A stretch of 64,000 bases of DNA from Herbidospora daliensis (GTDB lineage: Bacteria; Actinomycetota; Actinomycetes; Streptosporangiales; Streptosporangiaceae), in assembly GCF_001570585.1 (NCBI RefSeq), contig NZ_BBXF01000002.1, positions 124,001 to 188,000 of the forward strand. The letters run 5' to 3'. The notes below the pieces were generated by a model. It searched no databases, was not told the DNA's origin, and worked only from the letters and a program-made list of their open reading frames with translations. Numbering within the stretch: position 1 is the stretch's first letter; the number at the start of each line of letters is the position of its first letter. This document shows positions 52,580-61,651 of this stretch, piece by piece. Made by a program: the position numbers and the translations under genes.

Positions 52580-55500
52580 TCAGGAGACCGTGAACGAGTC
52601 CACGTCGAACAGGGAGCCCGCCCCTCCCGTGAAGACCAGGTAGAGCGGCCCGGAGGCCGAGCCGGTCAGCGTCGTGGACACCGTCACGTGGGTGTCCCAG
52701 CCGCCGGTCGGCGCGACCGCCACCGAGCCGAGCAGGGTCCCGGTCTGCGACCCCGACCTGACCTGGATGGTCCCGCCGGCCCCGGCCGACGACACCCGGG
52801 CGCTGAAGTTGCGCAGGCCCGAGGTGTTGACGCCCGAGTAGGCCGCCCAGTCGCCGTTGTCGATGTAGCCGACCGAGTAGCCGCCCTGGGCGCTCGGGTG
52901 GTCGGCCTGCTGCACGCCGCTCATCGAGGTCCAGGCCTCACCCTGCACGGTCACCGGCTGCGGGCCGCTGCCGGTGGTCGACACGGTGATGGTGTCGACG
53001 TCGAGCAGGCTGCCCGACCCGCCGGAGAAGGTCAGGTAGAGCGGGCCGGAACCCGATCCGGTCAGCGTCGTGCTCACCGTCGTGAACGTGTCCCAGCTCC
53101 CGGTCGGCGCGACCGCCACCGTGCCGAGCACGGTCCCGGTCTGCGAACCGGCCCTGATCGTGATGGTGCCGCCGGGGCCGCCCGAGGAGACCCGGGCGCT
53201 GAAGGTGCGCAGGCCGGCCGTGCTGACCTGCGAGTAGGCCGCCCAGTCGCCGTTGTCGATGTAGCCGACGGTCTGGCCGCCGCTGGCGGTGGCGTGCCCG
53301 GCGGGCTGCACGCCCGACTGCGACGTGAACGCCTCGCCCTCGACGGTCTGGCTGGTGCCGCCGCCGGTGGTGGTGAAACTGATCGTGTACGTCTTCCCGG
53401 CGGTCGTGTTCCAGCTCAGCGTGTCGCCGGTCCGGGTGGCGGTGACGGTCGCGCCGGTCTCGTCCTTGACCGAGTAGGTCCCCGTGGCGGCCGCGGTGCG
53501 GACCTTGATCGGGGCGGTCCGGGCGGTCTTCAGGATGATCGTCTCGGCCGCGCCCGACTTCCACGTCGTGTCGACGGTGACGTCGCCGCGCGCCTTGAGG
53601 CCGGTCACCGAGCCGTTCGCCCAGGCGGCGGGCAGGGCGGGCAGCACGTGCACGGTGTCGTGCTGGCTCTGCACGAGCATCTCGGCGACGCCCGAGGTCG
53701 CGCCGAAGTTGCCGTCGATCTGGAACGGCGGGTGGGTGTCCCACAGGTTGTCGAGGGTGGACGACTTCAGCTGCTCCGACAGGAGCTTGTGGGCGCGGGT
53801 GCCGTCGAGCAGGCGCGCCCAGAAGTTGATCTTCCACGCCTTCGACCAGCCGGTGCCGCCGTCGCCGCGCGCGTTCAGCGAGACGCGGGCCGCGCCGGCC
53901 TCCGCCGTGCCCGGGAGGATCTGGTTGCCCGGGTGCAGCGCGAACAGGTGGGACACGTGGCGGTGGGTGTCGGTCTGGGAGTCCCAGTCGGTCTTCCACT
54001 CCTGGAGCTGGCCCCAGCGGCCGATGCGCAGGCCCGGGTCGAGCCGCGACAACGCGGTGGTCAGCTCGTTCTGCAGCGAGGTGTCGACGCCCAGGGTGCG
54101 GGCGGCGGCCAGCGCGTTGGTGAAGACCTCGCGCACGATCTGCTGCGACATCGACGCGCCCGCCGAGAAGTCGCCGTTCTCCGGGGAGTACGACGGCGAG
54201 ACCACCAGGCGGTTGTCGCGCGGGTCGACGTGCAGGAAGTCGAGCCAGAACTCGGCCGCGCCCTTGATCGCCGGGTAGGCGGTGTTGCGCAGGTAGTTGA
54301 CGTCGCCGTTGAAGCGGTAGCTGTCGTAGAGGTGCTGGGTGGTCCAGGCGGCGGCCTCGGGGAACCAGAACGACTGCGGGTAGTTGTGCACGCCGGTGAA
54401 GCCGTAGGGGTTGGTCTCGTTGTTGACGACCCAGCCGCGGGCGCCGTACATGTTCTGGGCGGTGACCCGGCCGGGGGCGACCATCGAGTTCACGTAGCGG
54501 TCGTAGGGGCGGGTGGTCTCGCGGAGGTTGGTCTGCTCGGCCGGCCAGTAGTTCATCTGCAGGTTGATGTTGACGTGGTAGTCGGCGTCCCAGGGCGGGT
54601 TCACCACGTTGTTCCACACGCCCTGCAGGTTGGCGGGCAGGATGTCGTTCTCCCGCGAGGACGAGATGAGCAGGTAGCGGCCGTAGGCGAAGAACATCGC
54701 CTCCAGCGCCCGGTCCTGCGCCGACGAGCCGCCGGTGTAGTTGGCGCGCAGCGTGTTGGTCGGCACGGTCGGGTTGCTCTGGCCGATGTTCAGCTTCACC
54801 CGGTCGAACAGGTTCTTGTAGTCGGCCAGGTGGGCGGCCTTCAGGTCGTCCCAGCTCTTGGCGGCGGCGGTCGTCACCCGCGAGGTGACCCCGGAGGCCG
54901 GGTCGGCGCCCCGGTAGGTCGGGTAGACGTCGGAGTAGCTGGTGCCGGCCGACAACACCAGCAGCACGCTGTTGGCGCCGGTGACGGTGACCCGGTCGCC
55001 GGCGTCGGTGCGGGTGCCGCCCTGGTTGACGACCTGGACCTGGGCCTCGAACTTCAGCCCGTTGTTGGCCAGCGCGCCCTTGATGGTCAATCGCCCGTTG
55101 GCGGCGGTGACCGTCTTGTCGCTGCGCGGCGAGGTGTGCCGCAGCGTGAACGACACCCGGCCGGTCTGGCTGGCCGAGATGCGGGCCACGATCACGTTGC
55201 CGGGGTTGCTGGCGAAGTACTCGCGGGTGTACTCGACGCCGCCGGCCGTGTAGCCCACCCGGGCGATGGCCTCGCGCAGGCTCAGCTCGCGGCGGTATTC
55301 GCTGGTGCTGGTCGGCGGGTTGGCGAAGTCGAGGAACAGGTCGCCGAAGGTCTGATATGAGCCGAAGTTCGTCTTGCCCTGGCCGAGAGCGTTGGCCACG
55401 GTCTGCGGAGTGATCCGGCCCTGCTGGTCGATCTGCGACTGGATGTTGTCGATGGCGCCGGGACGGGCGGACGTCCAGTTGCCGTGGTTGTAGCCGCCCT

Positions 55501-55765
55501 GCGCGCCGGGCCCGCCGGTCCACAGGGTCTTCTCGTTGAACTGGATCTGCTCGGAGGCGACGCCGCCGAACAACTTGGCGCCCAGCGGGCCGTTGCCGAT
55601 CGGAAGTGCCTGGGTCTCCCAGTTGGTGGCCGGGGAGTTGTACCAGAGGGTCAGGTCGTCGGTGGGCGGCAGGGCCAGCGCGGACGCCTGCGTCTGGGTG
55701 ATCGCGGTCATACCGGCCACCATGGCGAACACCGCCAATCCGGCGATGCACAATCTTCGGCGCAC
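52580..55765 (-). CDS. Secreted GH95 glycoside hydrolase with two CBM6 modules
   Basis: A 1061-residue secreted enzyme; start GTG 55765 behind GGAGGACC. Signal peptide about 1-30. The GH95 fold spans about 35-770: LWYNSPATNWETQALPIGNG at the start, YHVNINLQMNYWPAEQTNL with the two Asn residues known to activate water, VVSPSYSPENG with a Glu, and PPFQIDGNFGATSGVAEM with the catalytic acid Asp. Two CBM6 repeats follow (about 800-925 and 935-1061), each with VGYIDNGDWAAYS. GH95 enzymes are alpha-L-fucosidases or alpha-L-galactosidases; a plant xyloglucan side-chain target is plausible. Confidence 0.92.
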   Translation of the reverse strand: MRRRLCIAGLAVFAMVAGMTAITQTQASALALPPTDDLTLWYNSPATNWETQALPIGNGPLGAKLFGGVASEQIQFNEKTLWTGGPGAQGGYNHGNWTSARPGAIDNIQSQIDQQGRITPQTVANALGQGKTNFGSYQTFGDLFLDFANPPTSTSEYRRELSLREAIARVGYTAGGVEYTREYFASNPGNVIVARISASQTGRVSFTLRHTSPRSDKTVTAANGRLTIKGALANNGLKFEAQVQVVNQGGTRTDAGDRVTVTGANSVLLVLSAGTSYSDVYPTYRGADPASGVTSRVTTAAAKSWDDLKAAHLADYKNLFDRVKLNIGQSNPTVPTNTLRANYTGGSSAQDRALEAMFFAYGRYLLISSSRENDILPANLQGVWNNVVNPPWDADYHVNINLQMNYWPAEQTNLRETTRPYDRYVNSMVAPGRVTAQNMYGARGWVVNNETNPYGFTGVHNYPQSFWFPEAAAWTTQHLYDSYRFNGDVNYLRNTAYPAIKGAAEFWLDFLHVDPRDNRLVVSPSYSPENGDFSAGASMSQQIVREVFTNALAAARTLGVDTSLQNELTTALSRLDPGLRIGRWGQLQEWKTDWDSQTDTHRHVSHLFALHPGNQILPGTAEAGAARVSLNARGDGGTGWSKAWKINFWARLLDGTRAHKLLSEQLKSSTLDNLWDTHPPFQIDGNFGATSGVAEMLVQSQHDTVHVLPALPAAWANGSVTGLKARGDVTVDTTWKSGAAETIILKTARTAPIKVRTAAATGTYSVKDETGATVTATRTGDTLSWNTTAGKTYTISFTTTGGGTSQTVEGEAFTSQSGVQPAGHATASGGQTVGYIDNGDWAAYSQVSTAGLRTFSARVSSGGPGGTITIRAGSQTGTVLGTVAVAPTGSWDTFTTVSTTLTGSGSGPLYLTFSGGSGSLLDVDTITVSTTGSGPQPVTVQGEAWTSMSGVQQADHPSAQGGYSVGYIDNGDWAAYSGVNTSGLRNFSARVSSAGAGGTIQVRSGSQTGTLLGSVAVAPTGGWDTHVTVSTTLTGSASGPLYLVFTGGAGSLFDVDSFTVS

Positions 55766-55933
55766 GGGGGGTCCTCCGGTCAGGTGAGGGGGGTAGTCAA
55801 GGAAATAGCACCGAAATACCCGTGAAACAAGGGCTGGCATCCGATGTTTCCGTGCCGACGACCCCCCAAAACCCTTCTCCGACCCCTCCAGACGATCAAC
55901 AGGTCGGATGTATTTCGAGTAGTTGGGATGACC

Positions 55934-56989
55934 TCACATGCCCACGCCCATCCGCACCCCGAGCTTGATCCCCCGCAGCACCGTCTCCTTGGCCAGCACG
56001 GCCGGGCCGCTGCCGAAGAACGCCCGAGCCGGGCTGTCGTCGGCGTGCGAGACCTGGAGCAGCGCGTCCTTGCGGCCGAGGCTGATGCAGATGCCCTGGT
56101 AGCGGAACTCGTGCGGCCGCAGCGGGCGGCCCTCGATCAGGCGGATGAGGTTGTCGGCCGCGCGGGCCCCCTGCGGGATCGCGGTCTGGCAGGCGAACCG
56201 CGCCCCGGGCACGGCCGCGCAGTCGCCGGCGGCGAAGATCCGGGGGTCGTCGACGCTGCGCAGATGGTCGTCGACGGCGATCCGGCCCTCCTCGTTCACG
56301 GTGAAGCCGCTGCGCGCGGCGAGGTCGCCGACGCCCGACACGATCGCCCAGAGGGTCAGGCCCGACTCCAGCTCCCGGCCCGAGCCGACCCGGACGAACC
56401 CGTCGCCCGCCGCCGTGAGGGTGTCCTCGACGACCTCCACCTTCAGCCCGGCCAGCGCGGCGAGCAGCCGCCGCCGCGCCTTGGGCCCGAACGCCTCCCC
56501 GATCCGCGCGCCGACCAGCCTGACCCGCAGGTCGGGCCGGGCCGCCGCGACCTCCGAGGCCGTCTCCAGCCCGGTCGGGCCGCCGCCGACGACGGTCACC
56601 CACGCCCCGGGGCCGAGCGCGGCGAGCCGGGCCCGCCCCTCCTGGGCCCCCTCCCACGTGCCGACCGCGACGGTGCCCGGCATCGGCGTGACCGTGCTGC
56701 CGACGGCGAGCACGGCGTGGTCGAAGCCGAGCGCGTCGCCGTCGTCGAGCATGACGACCCCGTCGCCGATCTTCTCCACGGCCGCGACCCGGACCGCGAC
56801 GCCCTCGCGCATCATCGACGTGAGGGGGGTGACGTCGCGGCCGGTGCCCGACAACGTCTGGTGCAGCCGGGGCCGCTCCACGAAGTGGCCGCGCGGGTTG
56901 ACCACCGTGATCTCGGCTTCGGTCTTCCTGGCCAGCCGGTTGGCCGCGTAGGTGCCCGCGTATCCGGCTCCGATCACCACGATCTGCAT
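55934..56989 (-). CDS. FAD-dependent NAD(P)H dehydrogenase-like oxidoreductase (probable ECF41 target)
   Basis: A 351-residue flavoprotein of the type II NADH dehydrogenase / FSP1-like group. MQIVVIGAGYAGTYAANRLA is the FAD site, VTVVGGGPTGLETASEVAA the NAD(P) site, and DPRIFAAGDCAAVPG the C-terminal FAD motif. It is divergent from the ECF41 sigma factor; on its own strand a TGTCACA box followed by CATC after 16 nt fits the ECF41 promoter. In ECF41 systems the adjacent oxidoreductase gene is the known target. Confidence 0.9.
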   Translation of the reverse strand: MQIVVIGAGYAGTYAANRLARKTEAEITVVNPRGHFVERPRLHQTLSGTGRDVTPLTSMMREGVAVRVAAVEKIGDGVVMLDDGDALGFDHAVLAVGSTVTPMPGTVAVGTWEGAQEGRARLAALGPGAWVTVVGGGPTGLETASEVAAARPDLRVRLVGARIGEAFGPKARRRLLAALAGLKVEVVEDTLTAAGDGFVRVGSGRELESGLTLWAIVSGVGDLAARSGFTVNEEGRIAVDDHLRSVDDPRIFAAGDCAAVPGARFACQTAIPQGARAADNLIRLIEGRPLRPHEFRYQGICISLGRKDALLQVSHADDSPARAFFGSGPAVLAKETVLRGIKLGVRMGVGM

Positions 56990-57023
56990 CGCCGTCTCCT
57001 TGTCTGGTTGCGTCAGACATGGA

Positions 57024-57077
57024 GATGCTCCGGAGCACTTCCTTGTGACATGTCACAGGAAGAGGGGTTCCGGCGTC
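57024..57077. promoter_or_regulatory. Back-to-back ECF41-type promoters
   Basis: The 14-bp palindrome TGTGACATGTCACA (57044-57057) supplies a TGTCACA -35 box on each strand. On the plus strand CGTC follows after exactly 16 nt (57074-57077), the ECF41 consensus. On the minus strand CATC follows after 16 nt (57027-57024), one mismatch. The plus start would lie about 57084, next to the sigma ATG at 57086. Confidence 0.75.
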
Positions 57078-57085
57078 TGATGGAT

Positions 57086-57970
57086 ATGACCGATCCCGCC
57101 ACGGAGACCTTCGTCGCCCACCGCACCCTGCTCTTCACCGTCGCCTACGAGCTGCTGGGCTCGGCCGCCGACGCCGAGGACGTCGTCCAGGAGACGTGGC
57201 TGAAGTGGACCGGCGTGGACCTCTCGGAGGTTCGCGACCAGCGCGCCTACCTGGTCACCATCGCCACCCGGCAGGCGCTGGGGCGGCTGCGCGTGCTGGG
57301 CCGCCGCAAGGAGACCTACTTCGGCCCGTGGTTGCCCGAACCCCTGCTGACCTCCCCCGACGTCGCCGACGACGTCGAGCTGGCCGACAGCCTGTCGACG
57401 GCGATGCTGCTGGTCATGGAGACCCTGACCCCGACCGAGCGGGCCGTCTTCGTCCTGCGCGAGGTCTTCGCCTTCGAGTACGCCGAGGTCGCCGAGGCCG
57501 TCGGCAAGACCCAGGCGGCGGTCCGGCAGATCGCCCACCGAGCCCGGGGCCACGTGGCCGCGCGCCGCCCCCGGGGCGCCCCCTCCCAGCAGGAGACCAG
57601 GGACGCGATGGCCGCCTTCCGGCAGGCGATCGAGACCGGGAACCCGCAGGGGCTGCTCGACCTGCTGGCTCCCGACGTGGTGCTGCTGGCCGACGGCGGC
57701 GGCCGGATCCAGGCCATGCACCGGCCTCTTGTGGGCGCCGAGAAGATGATCCGCTTCTACGAGGGCATCCTGCGCGCCTTCGGCGCGGTCATGACGCTGG
57801 AGCCGACCGAGGCCAACGGCTGCCCGGCCTTCCTCGCCTACCTCGACGGCGTCCTCGACGGGCTGATGTCCATGCGCGTCGAGGACGGCCTGATCACCGA
57901 GGTCTACTACGTCAGGAACCCGGAGAAGTTGTCCCGCCTGACCGAGGAGACGCCGCTGAGCACGCGGTGA
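57086..57970 (+). CDS. ECF41-family sigma factor (SigJ-like)
   Basis: A 294-residue sigma factor. Region 2 (about 8-75) has LFTVAYELLGSAADAEDVVQ and DQRAYLVTIATRQALGRLR. Region 4 (about 108-160) has LTPTERAVFVLREVFAFEYA and VGKTQAAVRQIAHRARGHV. The C-terminal SnoaL-like domain (about 175-294) ends with the conserved element VYYVRNPEKLSRL, close to the NPDKL motif of ECF41, which controls activity in place of an anti-sigma factor. ATG 57086 was chosen because the promoter places the transcript start 2 nt before it; ATG 57080 is also in frame. The last 59 nt overlap the convergent glycosyltransferase. Confidence 0.9.
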   Translation: MTDPATETFVAHRTLLFTVAYELLGSAADAEDVVQETWLKWTGVDLSEVRDQRAYLVTIATRQALGRLRVLGRRKETYFGPWLPEPLLTSPDVADDVELADSLSTAMLLVMETLTPTERAVFVLREVFAFEYAEVAEAVGKTQAAVRQIAHRARGHVAARRPRGAPSQQETRDAMAAFRQAIETGNPQGLLDLLAPDVVLLADGGGRIQAMHRPLVGAEKMIRFYEGILRAFGAVMTLEPTEANGCPAFLAYLDGVLDGLMSMRVEDGLITEVYYVRNPEKLSRLTEETPLSTR

Positions 57971-59174
57971 GCAGGTCCTCCCACTGGGGCCCGATGGCGG
58001 CCATGTCGTAGTCCTTGGCCGTGACCAGGCCGTTCTCGGCCAGCCGGGTGCGCAGGTCGGGGTCGACGATGAGGCGGCCGATGGCGTCGGCCATGGCGTG
58101 GATCTTGCCGGCCGGGACCAGCAGGCCGTTCTGGCCGTCGTCGATGATCTCGGCCGGGCCCGTCGGGCAGTCGTAGGCGACGACCGGGACGCCGACGCTC
58201 ATGGCCTCCAGGATGGTCATCGGCATGCCCTCTCGGCGGCTGCTGAGCACGTTGATCGACGCCTCCGCCAGCACCGCGCCCACGTCGGTGGCCGGGCCCA
58301 TGAGGCGTATGCAGCCGGTCAGCTCCTTCTTCTCGATCGACTCCTGGAGCTTGTCGTGGCGGGCCCCCGAGCCGTAGATGCGCAGTTCCCACTCGGGGTG
58401 GGCGCGGTGGACGTGGGCCCAGGCGCGAATCAGCAGGTCGTAGCCCTTGACGTGGGCGAGCCGCCCGATGGCCACCACGACCGGCGCAGTGCGGTGCGCC
58501 GACGCGCCGGTCAGCTTCGGCACCGCGTTCGGGATGCGCACCAGGTGGGCCGGGCGCTTCTTCAGCGCCTTGCGGTACGACCGCAGGTCGGTCTCGGTGA
58601 GCGTGGCCACGGCGGTCAGGCGGCCGTAGCGGCGGACGATCTGCTTCGTGGTCTCCTCGCCGTGCGAGGGGAGGTTGGCGTGCTCCTGGCCGATGGTGAT
58701 CACCTCGGGTCCGGCGAACCGGGCGATCAGCAGGTTGAGGGCCGGCCGGGTGCCGATCAGGACGCCGCCGCGCCGGCTGCGGATGTAACGCGCCAGGGCG
58801 AGGTCGGTCTTCAGGGTGAACCAGTGGGCGGCGGCCTCGTCGGGCGGCGTCAGGCGGCTGCGGAAACGGTTGAGCAGTCCTTTTCTGCCGTTCACCCGAT
58901 CGTCGAGATAGGTGATCCGCACGCCGGGCGGCGGTTCGAAGAAGAAATCCGGCAGTTCCCGGACGACGCTGACGATCTCGACGTCATGCCGTTCGGCCAG
59001 GTGGGCGGCCAGGTTGAAGACCGTTCTGATGGTGCCGCCCAGACCGTACGCGTGGAGCAGGAGAATGCGGATCTCGCGTGTGTCGGGTGGTGGAGCTTTT
59101 CTGGCCCGGCGCTGATCGCGTTTCTCCAGGAGTCGGATGACCGCCCGTCGTAAAGCTCCCGAAATCGGCAACAT
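57912..59174 (-). CDS. Glycosyltransferase family 4
   Basis: A 420-residue GT-B enzyme. The N-terminal domain has ILLLHAYGLGGTIRTVFNLA, typical of TagE/capsule-type GT4 proteins that bind an acceptor; the C-terminal domain has VVVAIGRLAHVKGYDLLIRA and RREGMPMTILEAMSVGVPVV with the EX7E-type motif near residue 350. I chose ATG 59174, with AGGGG 5 nt upstream; other starts lie up to 18 residues earlier. No membrane segments. Probably adds sugar to a teichoic acid, glycan or glycolipid; no neighbouring gene identifies the product. Confidence 0.88.
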   Translation of the reverse strand: MLPISGALRRAVIRLLEKRDQRRARKAPPPDTREIRILLLHAYGLGGTIRTVFNLAAHLAERHDVEIVSVVRELPDFFFEPPPGVRITYLDDRVNGRKGLLNRFRSRLTPPDEAAAHWFTLKTDLALARYIRSRRGGVLIGTRPALNLLIARFAGPEVITIGQEHANLPSHGEETTKQIVRRYGRLTAVATLTETDLRSYRKALKKRPAHLVRIPNAVPKLTGASAHRTAPVVVAIGRLAHVKGYDLLIRAWAHVHRAHPEWELRIYGSGARHDKLQESIEKKELTGCIRLMGPATDVGAVLAEASINVLSSRREGMPMTILEAMSVGVPVVAYDCPTGPAEIIDDGQNGLLVPAGKIHAMADAIGRLIVDPDLRTRLAENGLVTAKDYDMAAIGPQWEDLLTACSAASPRSGGTTSPGS

Positions 59175-59244
59175 TTTCCCCTTTTTGAAATGTGTCATTT
59201 CCCCGCTATTAAGACGCGGTGAACACACAATTCGCTTATGTGAT

Positions 59245-60546
59245 CTAGATCACACTTGGCCACCGCGCGATCGTGTCGATGACGTGAGGGGCGAGGGCGG
59301 CCGCCTGGTCGCGGATCTCGGGCACGGCCGTGGTCTCGTAGCGGCTGCCGCGCAGCACCGGGCCGAGGGTGACGAGCCGGTCGTCGGCCCGGCCGGTGAC
59401 GTCGACGAGACGGCCGCGCGCGTCGGCGTCGACGCCGAGCCCCAGCCGGTCGGCGCGTACCAGGCCGTCGGCCATGAGCCGGGTCAGCAGCGGGTCGCGG
59501 GCGCAGACCGAGCCGGGCCCGGTCGCGTTGACCACCCAGGAGACGCGCAGGTCGCGGTCCTTCAGGTGGACGGTCACCCCGTCGGCGCGGGCCGTGACCC
59601 CGTCGACGCAGCCGCTGAGCAGCCTCAGCCGGCCGGCGGCCCGCAGGCCGTCGATCTTCGCGGCGGTGACGGGCGGGATCCGGTGCCGGTGGATCTCCCA
59701 GTGGCGCGCCGCCAGCGCGAGGAACCGGCGCTGCTCCCGCAGCGGCAGCCGCGCCCACAACTCGGGCACCCGGGGCCGCAGCCCGTCGACCACGCCGCGC
59801 CAGTCGTCGTGGGAGGCCGCCTCGCGCACCGCGCGGAAGAGCACCCGCAGGGTCAGCGGCCCGTCGGGCAGCACGACCGGCCGGGGCGTCACCGGCCCTT
59901 CCCGGTGTACGCGCGGCAGCAGCCCGTGCCGCGACACCGCGTAGACGGTCCGGCCCGGCGCGCGGCTGAGCGTGACGGCCATGTCGACCATCGTCAGCCC
60001 GGTCCCGACGACCAGGACGTCGCCGTCGGCGACCTCGCCGAGCGCGCCCGCCGCCCACGGGTCGTTGGTACATCGTTCGCCGGGCAGCCGCAGCCCCGGC
60101 GCGGCGTTCCCGGTGGCCAGCACGATCGCGTCGGCGTCGTAGCCCCTCCCGTCGGCCAGCGCCACCCGGTAGGGCCGCCGCGAGACCGTCACGACCTCGC
60201 CGGTGACCCGCTCGACGGTGCGCTCGGGCCCGTCCTGGGCACGTTCCAGGACGTCGCGCAGATAGTGGCCGTAGGTCTGCCGGGGCAGGTAGGCGCAGTC
60301 GGGGGCGCCGGCCCAGCGGACGAAGTCGTGCGGGTCGTGCTGGAGCGCGCTCATCTTCACCGCGGCGGCGTTGAGGAGATGGGCGGGATCGGTGGTGGAG
60401 TAGGCCTGACCGAGACCGTGGCGGGCGTACCGGTCGATCAGCACGACGTGCAGGGGCAGGCGGCGGGCTCGCGCGTTGTGCAGCAGGTGGACGGCGGCCA
60501 GGGTGCCACTGGCCCCACCGCCCACGACCACGATGACGGGAGTCAT
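59245..60546 (-). CDS. FAD/NAD(P)-binding oxidoreductase (PF13454 type)
   Basis: A 433-residue flavoprotein. MTPVIVVVGGGASGTLAAVH is the N-terminal dinucleotide site, GQAYSTTDPAHLLNAAAVKM and DPHDFVRWAG are signatures of the FAD-NAD(P)-binding (YdhS/HcaD-like) group, and VLVVGTGLTMVDMAVTLS is the second nucleotide site. WVVNATGPGS precedes the last motif. ATG 60546 start. The AT-rich region upstream may hold its promoter. Substrate unknown. Confidence 0.87.
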   Translation of the reverse strand: MTPVIVVVGGGASGTLAAVHLLHNARARRLPLHVVLIDRYARHGLGQAYSTTDPAHLLNAAAVKMSALQHDPHDFVRWAGAPDCAYLPRQTYGHYLRDVLERAQDGPERTVERVTGEVVTVSRRPYRVALADGRGYDADAIVLATGNAAPGLRLPGERCTNDPWAAGALGEVADGDVLVVGTGLTMVDMAVTLSRAPGRTVYAVSRHGLLPRVHREGPVTPRPVVLPDGPLTLRVLFRAVREAASHDDWRGVVDGLRPRVPELWARLPLREQRRFLALAARHWEIHRHRIPPVTAAKIDGLRAAGRLRLLSGCVDGVTARADGVTVHLKDRDLRVSWVVNATGPGSVCARDPLLTRLMADGLVRADRLGLGVDADARGRLVDVTGRADDRLVTLGPVLRGSRYETTAVPEIRDQAAALAPHVIDTIARWPSVI

Positions 60547-60565
60547 GCCCCCAGGATAAGCAACT

Positions 60566-61651
60566 TTACCTACCTCTTTTATAGGCAATCTGGTGTTCAC
60601 GGAGCGACGGCAGCACGTCACGTCCCAGCCGGGCCACGTTCTCCAAGGTCCTGCGGTGGTCTCCCGCGCCTTCGACCAGCAGGATCACGCGGGTGAGGCC
60701 GGTCGTCCTGATGGTCTCGCCCAGGACCCGGACGCAGTGCTCCGGCGACCCCACCGGATGGATGCGGCACAGCAGGTCGACATAGGCGTCGACGTCGCGG
60801 GCGGGGCGCGGGCGGCCGTCGATCGGGACGTATCCGGCCAGGCCGGGCCGCAGCCATCGGGGCATCGCACTCCTGAGCTCGGCCACGGCCTTGTCGGTCG
60901 TGTCGCCGACGAACCCGACGGCGGCCCCGACGTGACCGACCGGCGCCGATTCCGCCACGGCTCCCCTGTGCTCGGGCGGCGGGGGCGTCGCCCGGCTCTG
61001 ATAGCGGGCGAGCATCGCGGCCTTCTCGGCGTCGCCGATGTGCATGCCCAGCAGCATCGGCAGGCCGCGCGCGGCGGCCAGGTCGGCGGTCTCGGCCGAG
61101 GTGCAGGCGACGATCGGGCGCAGGCCCGGCGGCGAGGGCGTGACGGGCACCTCGCGGAAGCGGAAGAACTCCCCGTCAGCCGAGACCTTCTCGCTGGTCA
61201 GCGCCGCGCGGAGCAGGTCGAGGGACTCGGCGAAGCCGCGTTCGTACCGGGGCAGGCCGGTGCCGAAGACCTCCAGGTCGACCCAGGGCCCGCCGCGGCC
61301 CACGCCGAGTTCGAAGCGGCCGCCCGAGGTGTGGTGCAGGATCGCGGCCTCCTCGGCGAGGGCGACCGGATGGCGGGCCGACAACACGCTGACGGCGGTG
61401 CCGACGTGGATCCGCGACGTGCGGCCGAGGGCGACGCCGGCCAGCGTGACGGGTGAGGGGATCACCCCGTAGGACATGAAGTGGTGTTCGGCCAGCCAGG
61501 CGTCGTCGAAGCCGGCCCGCTCGGCGGCGACGACGGTCTCGACGGTGTTCCGCAGCACCTCGCCCGAGGTCTGGCCGGGGAACAGCGCGCCGACCAGGAA
61601 GATCCCGATGCGGATCAGCGGCGTCTCCTTGTCAGTAGTCGCGGGGCCCAC
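60566..61651 (-). CDS. LLM-class flavin-dependent oxidoreductase
   Basis: A 350-360 residue luciferase-like (F420 or FMN) oxidoreductase. IRIGIFLVGALFPGQTSGEV begins the barrel; DDAWLAEHHFMSYGVIPSP, HVGTAVSVLSARHPVALAEE and GRFELGVGRGGPWVDLEVFG are standard. GTG 61651 gives 361 residues but overlaps the MMPL gene by 37 nt. A CTG at 61618 has AAGGAG 6 nt upstream, matches the family N-terminus and would overlap MMPL by only 4 nt (CTGA); it is a plausible rare start. Co-transcribed with the exporter upstream. Confidence 0.87.
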   Translation of the reverse strand: MGPATTDKETPLIRIGIFLVGALFPGQTSGEVLRNTVETVVAAERAGFDDAWLAEHHFMSYGVIPSPVTLAGVALGRTSRIHVGTAVSVLSARHPVALAEEAAILHHTSGGRFELGVGRGGPWVDLEVFGTGLPRYERGFAESLDLLRAALTSEKVSADGEFFRFREVPVTPSPPGLRPIVACTSAETADLAAARGLPMLLGMHIGDAEKAAMLARYQSRATPPPPEHRGAVAESAPVGHVGAAVGFVGDTTDKAVAELRSAMPRWLRPGLAGYVPIDGRPRPARDVDAYVDLLCRIHPVGSPEHCVRVLGETIRTTGLTRVILLVEGAGDHRRTLENVARLGRDVLPSLREHQIAYKRGR

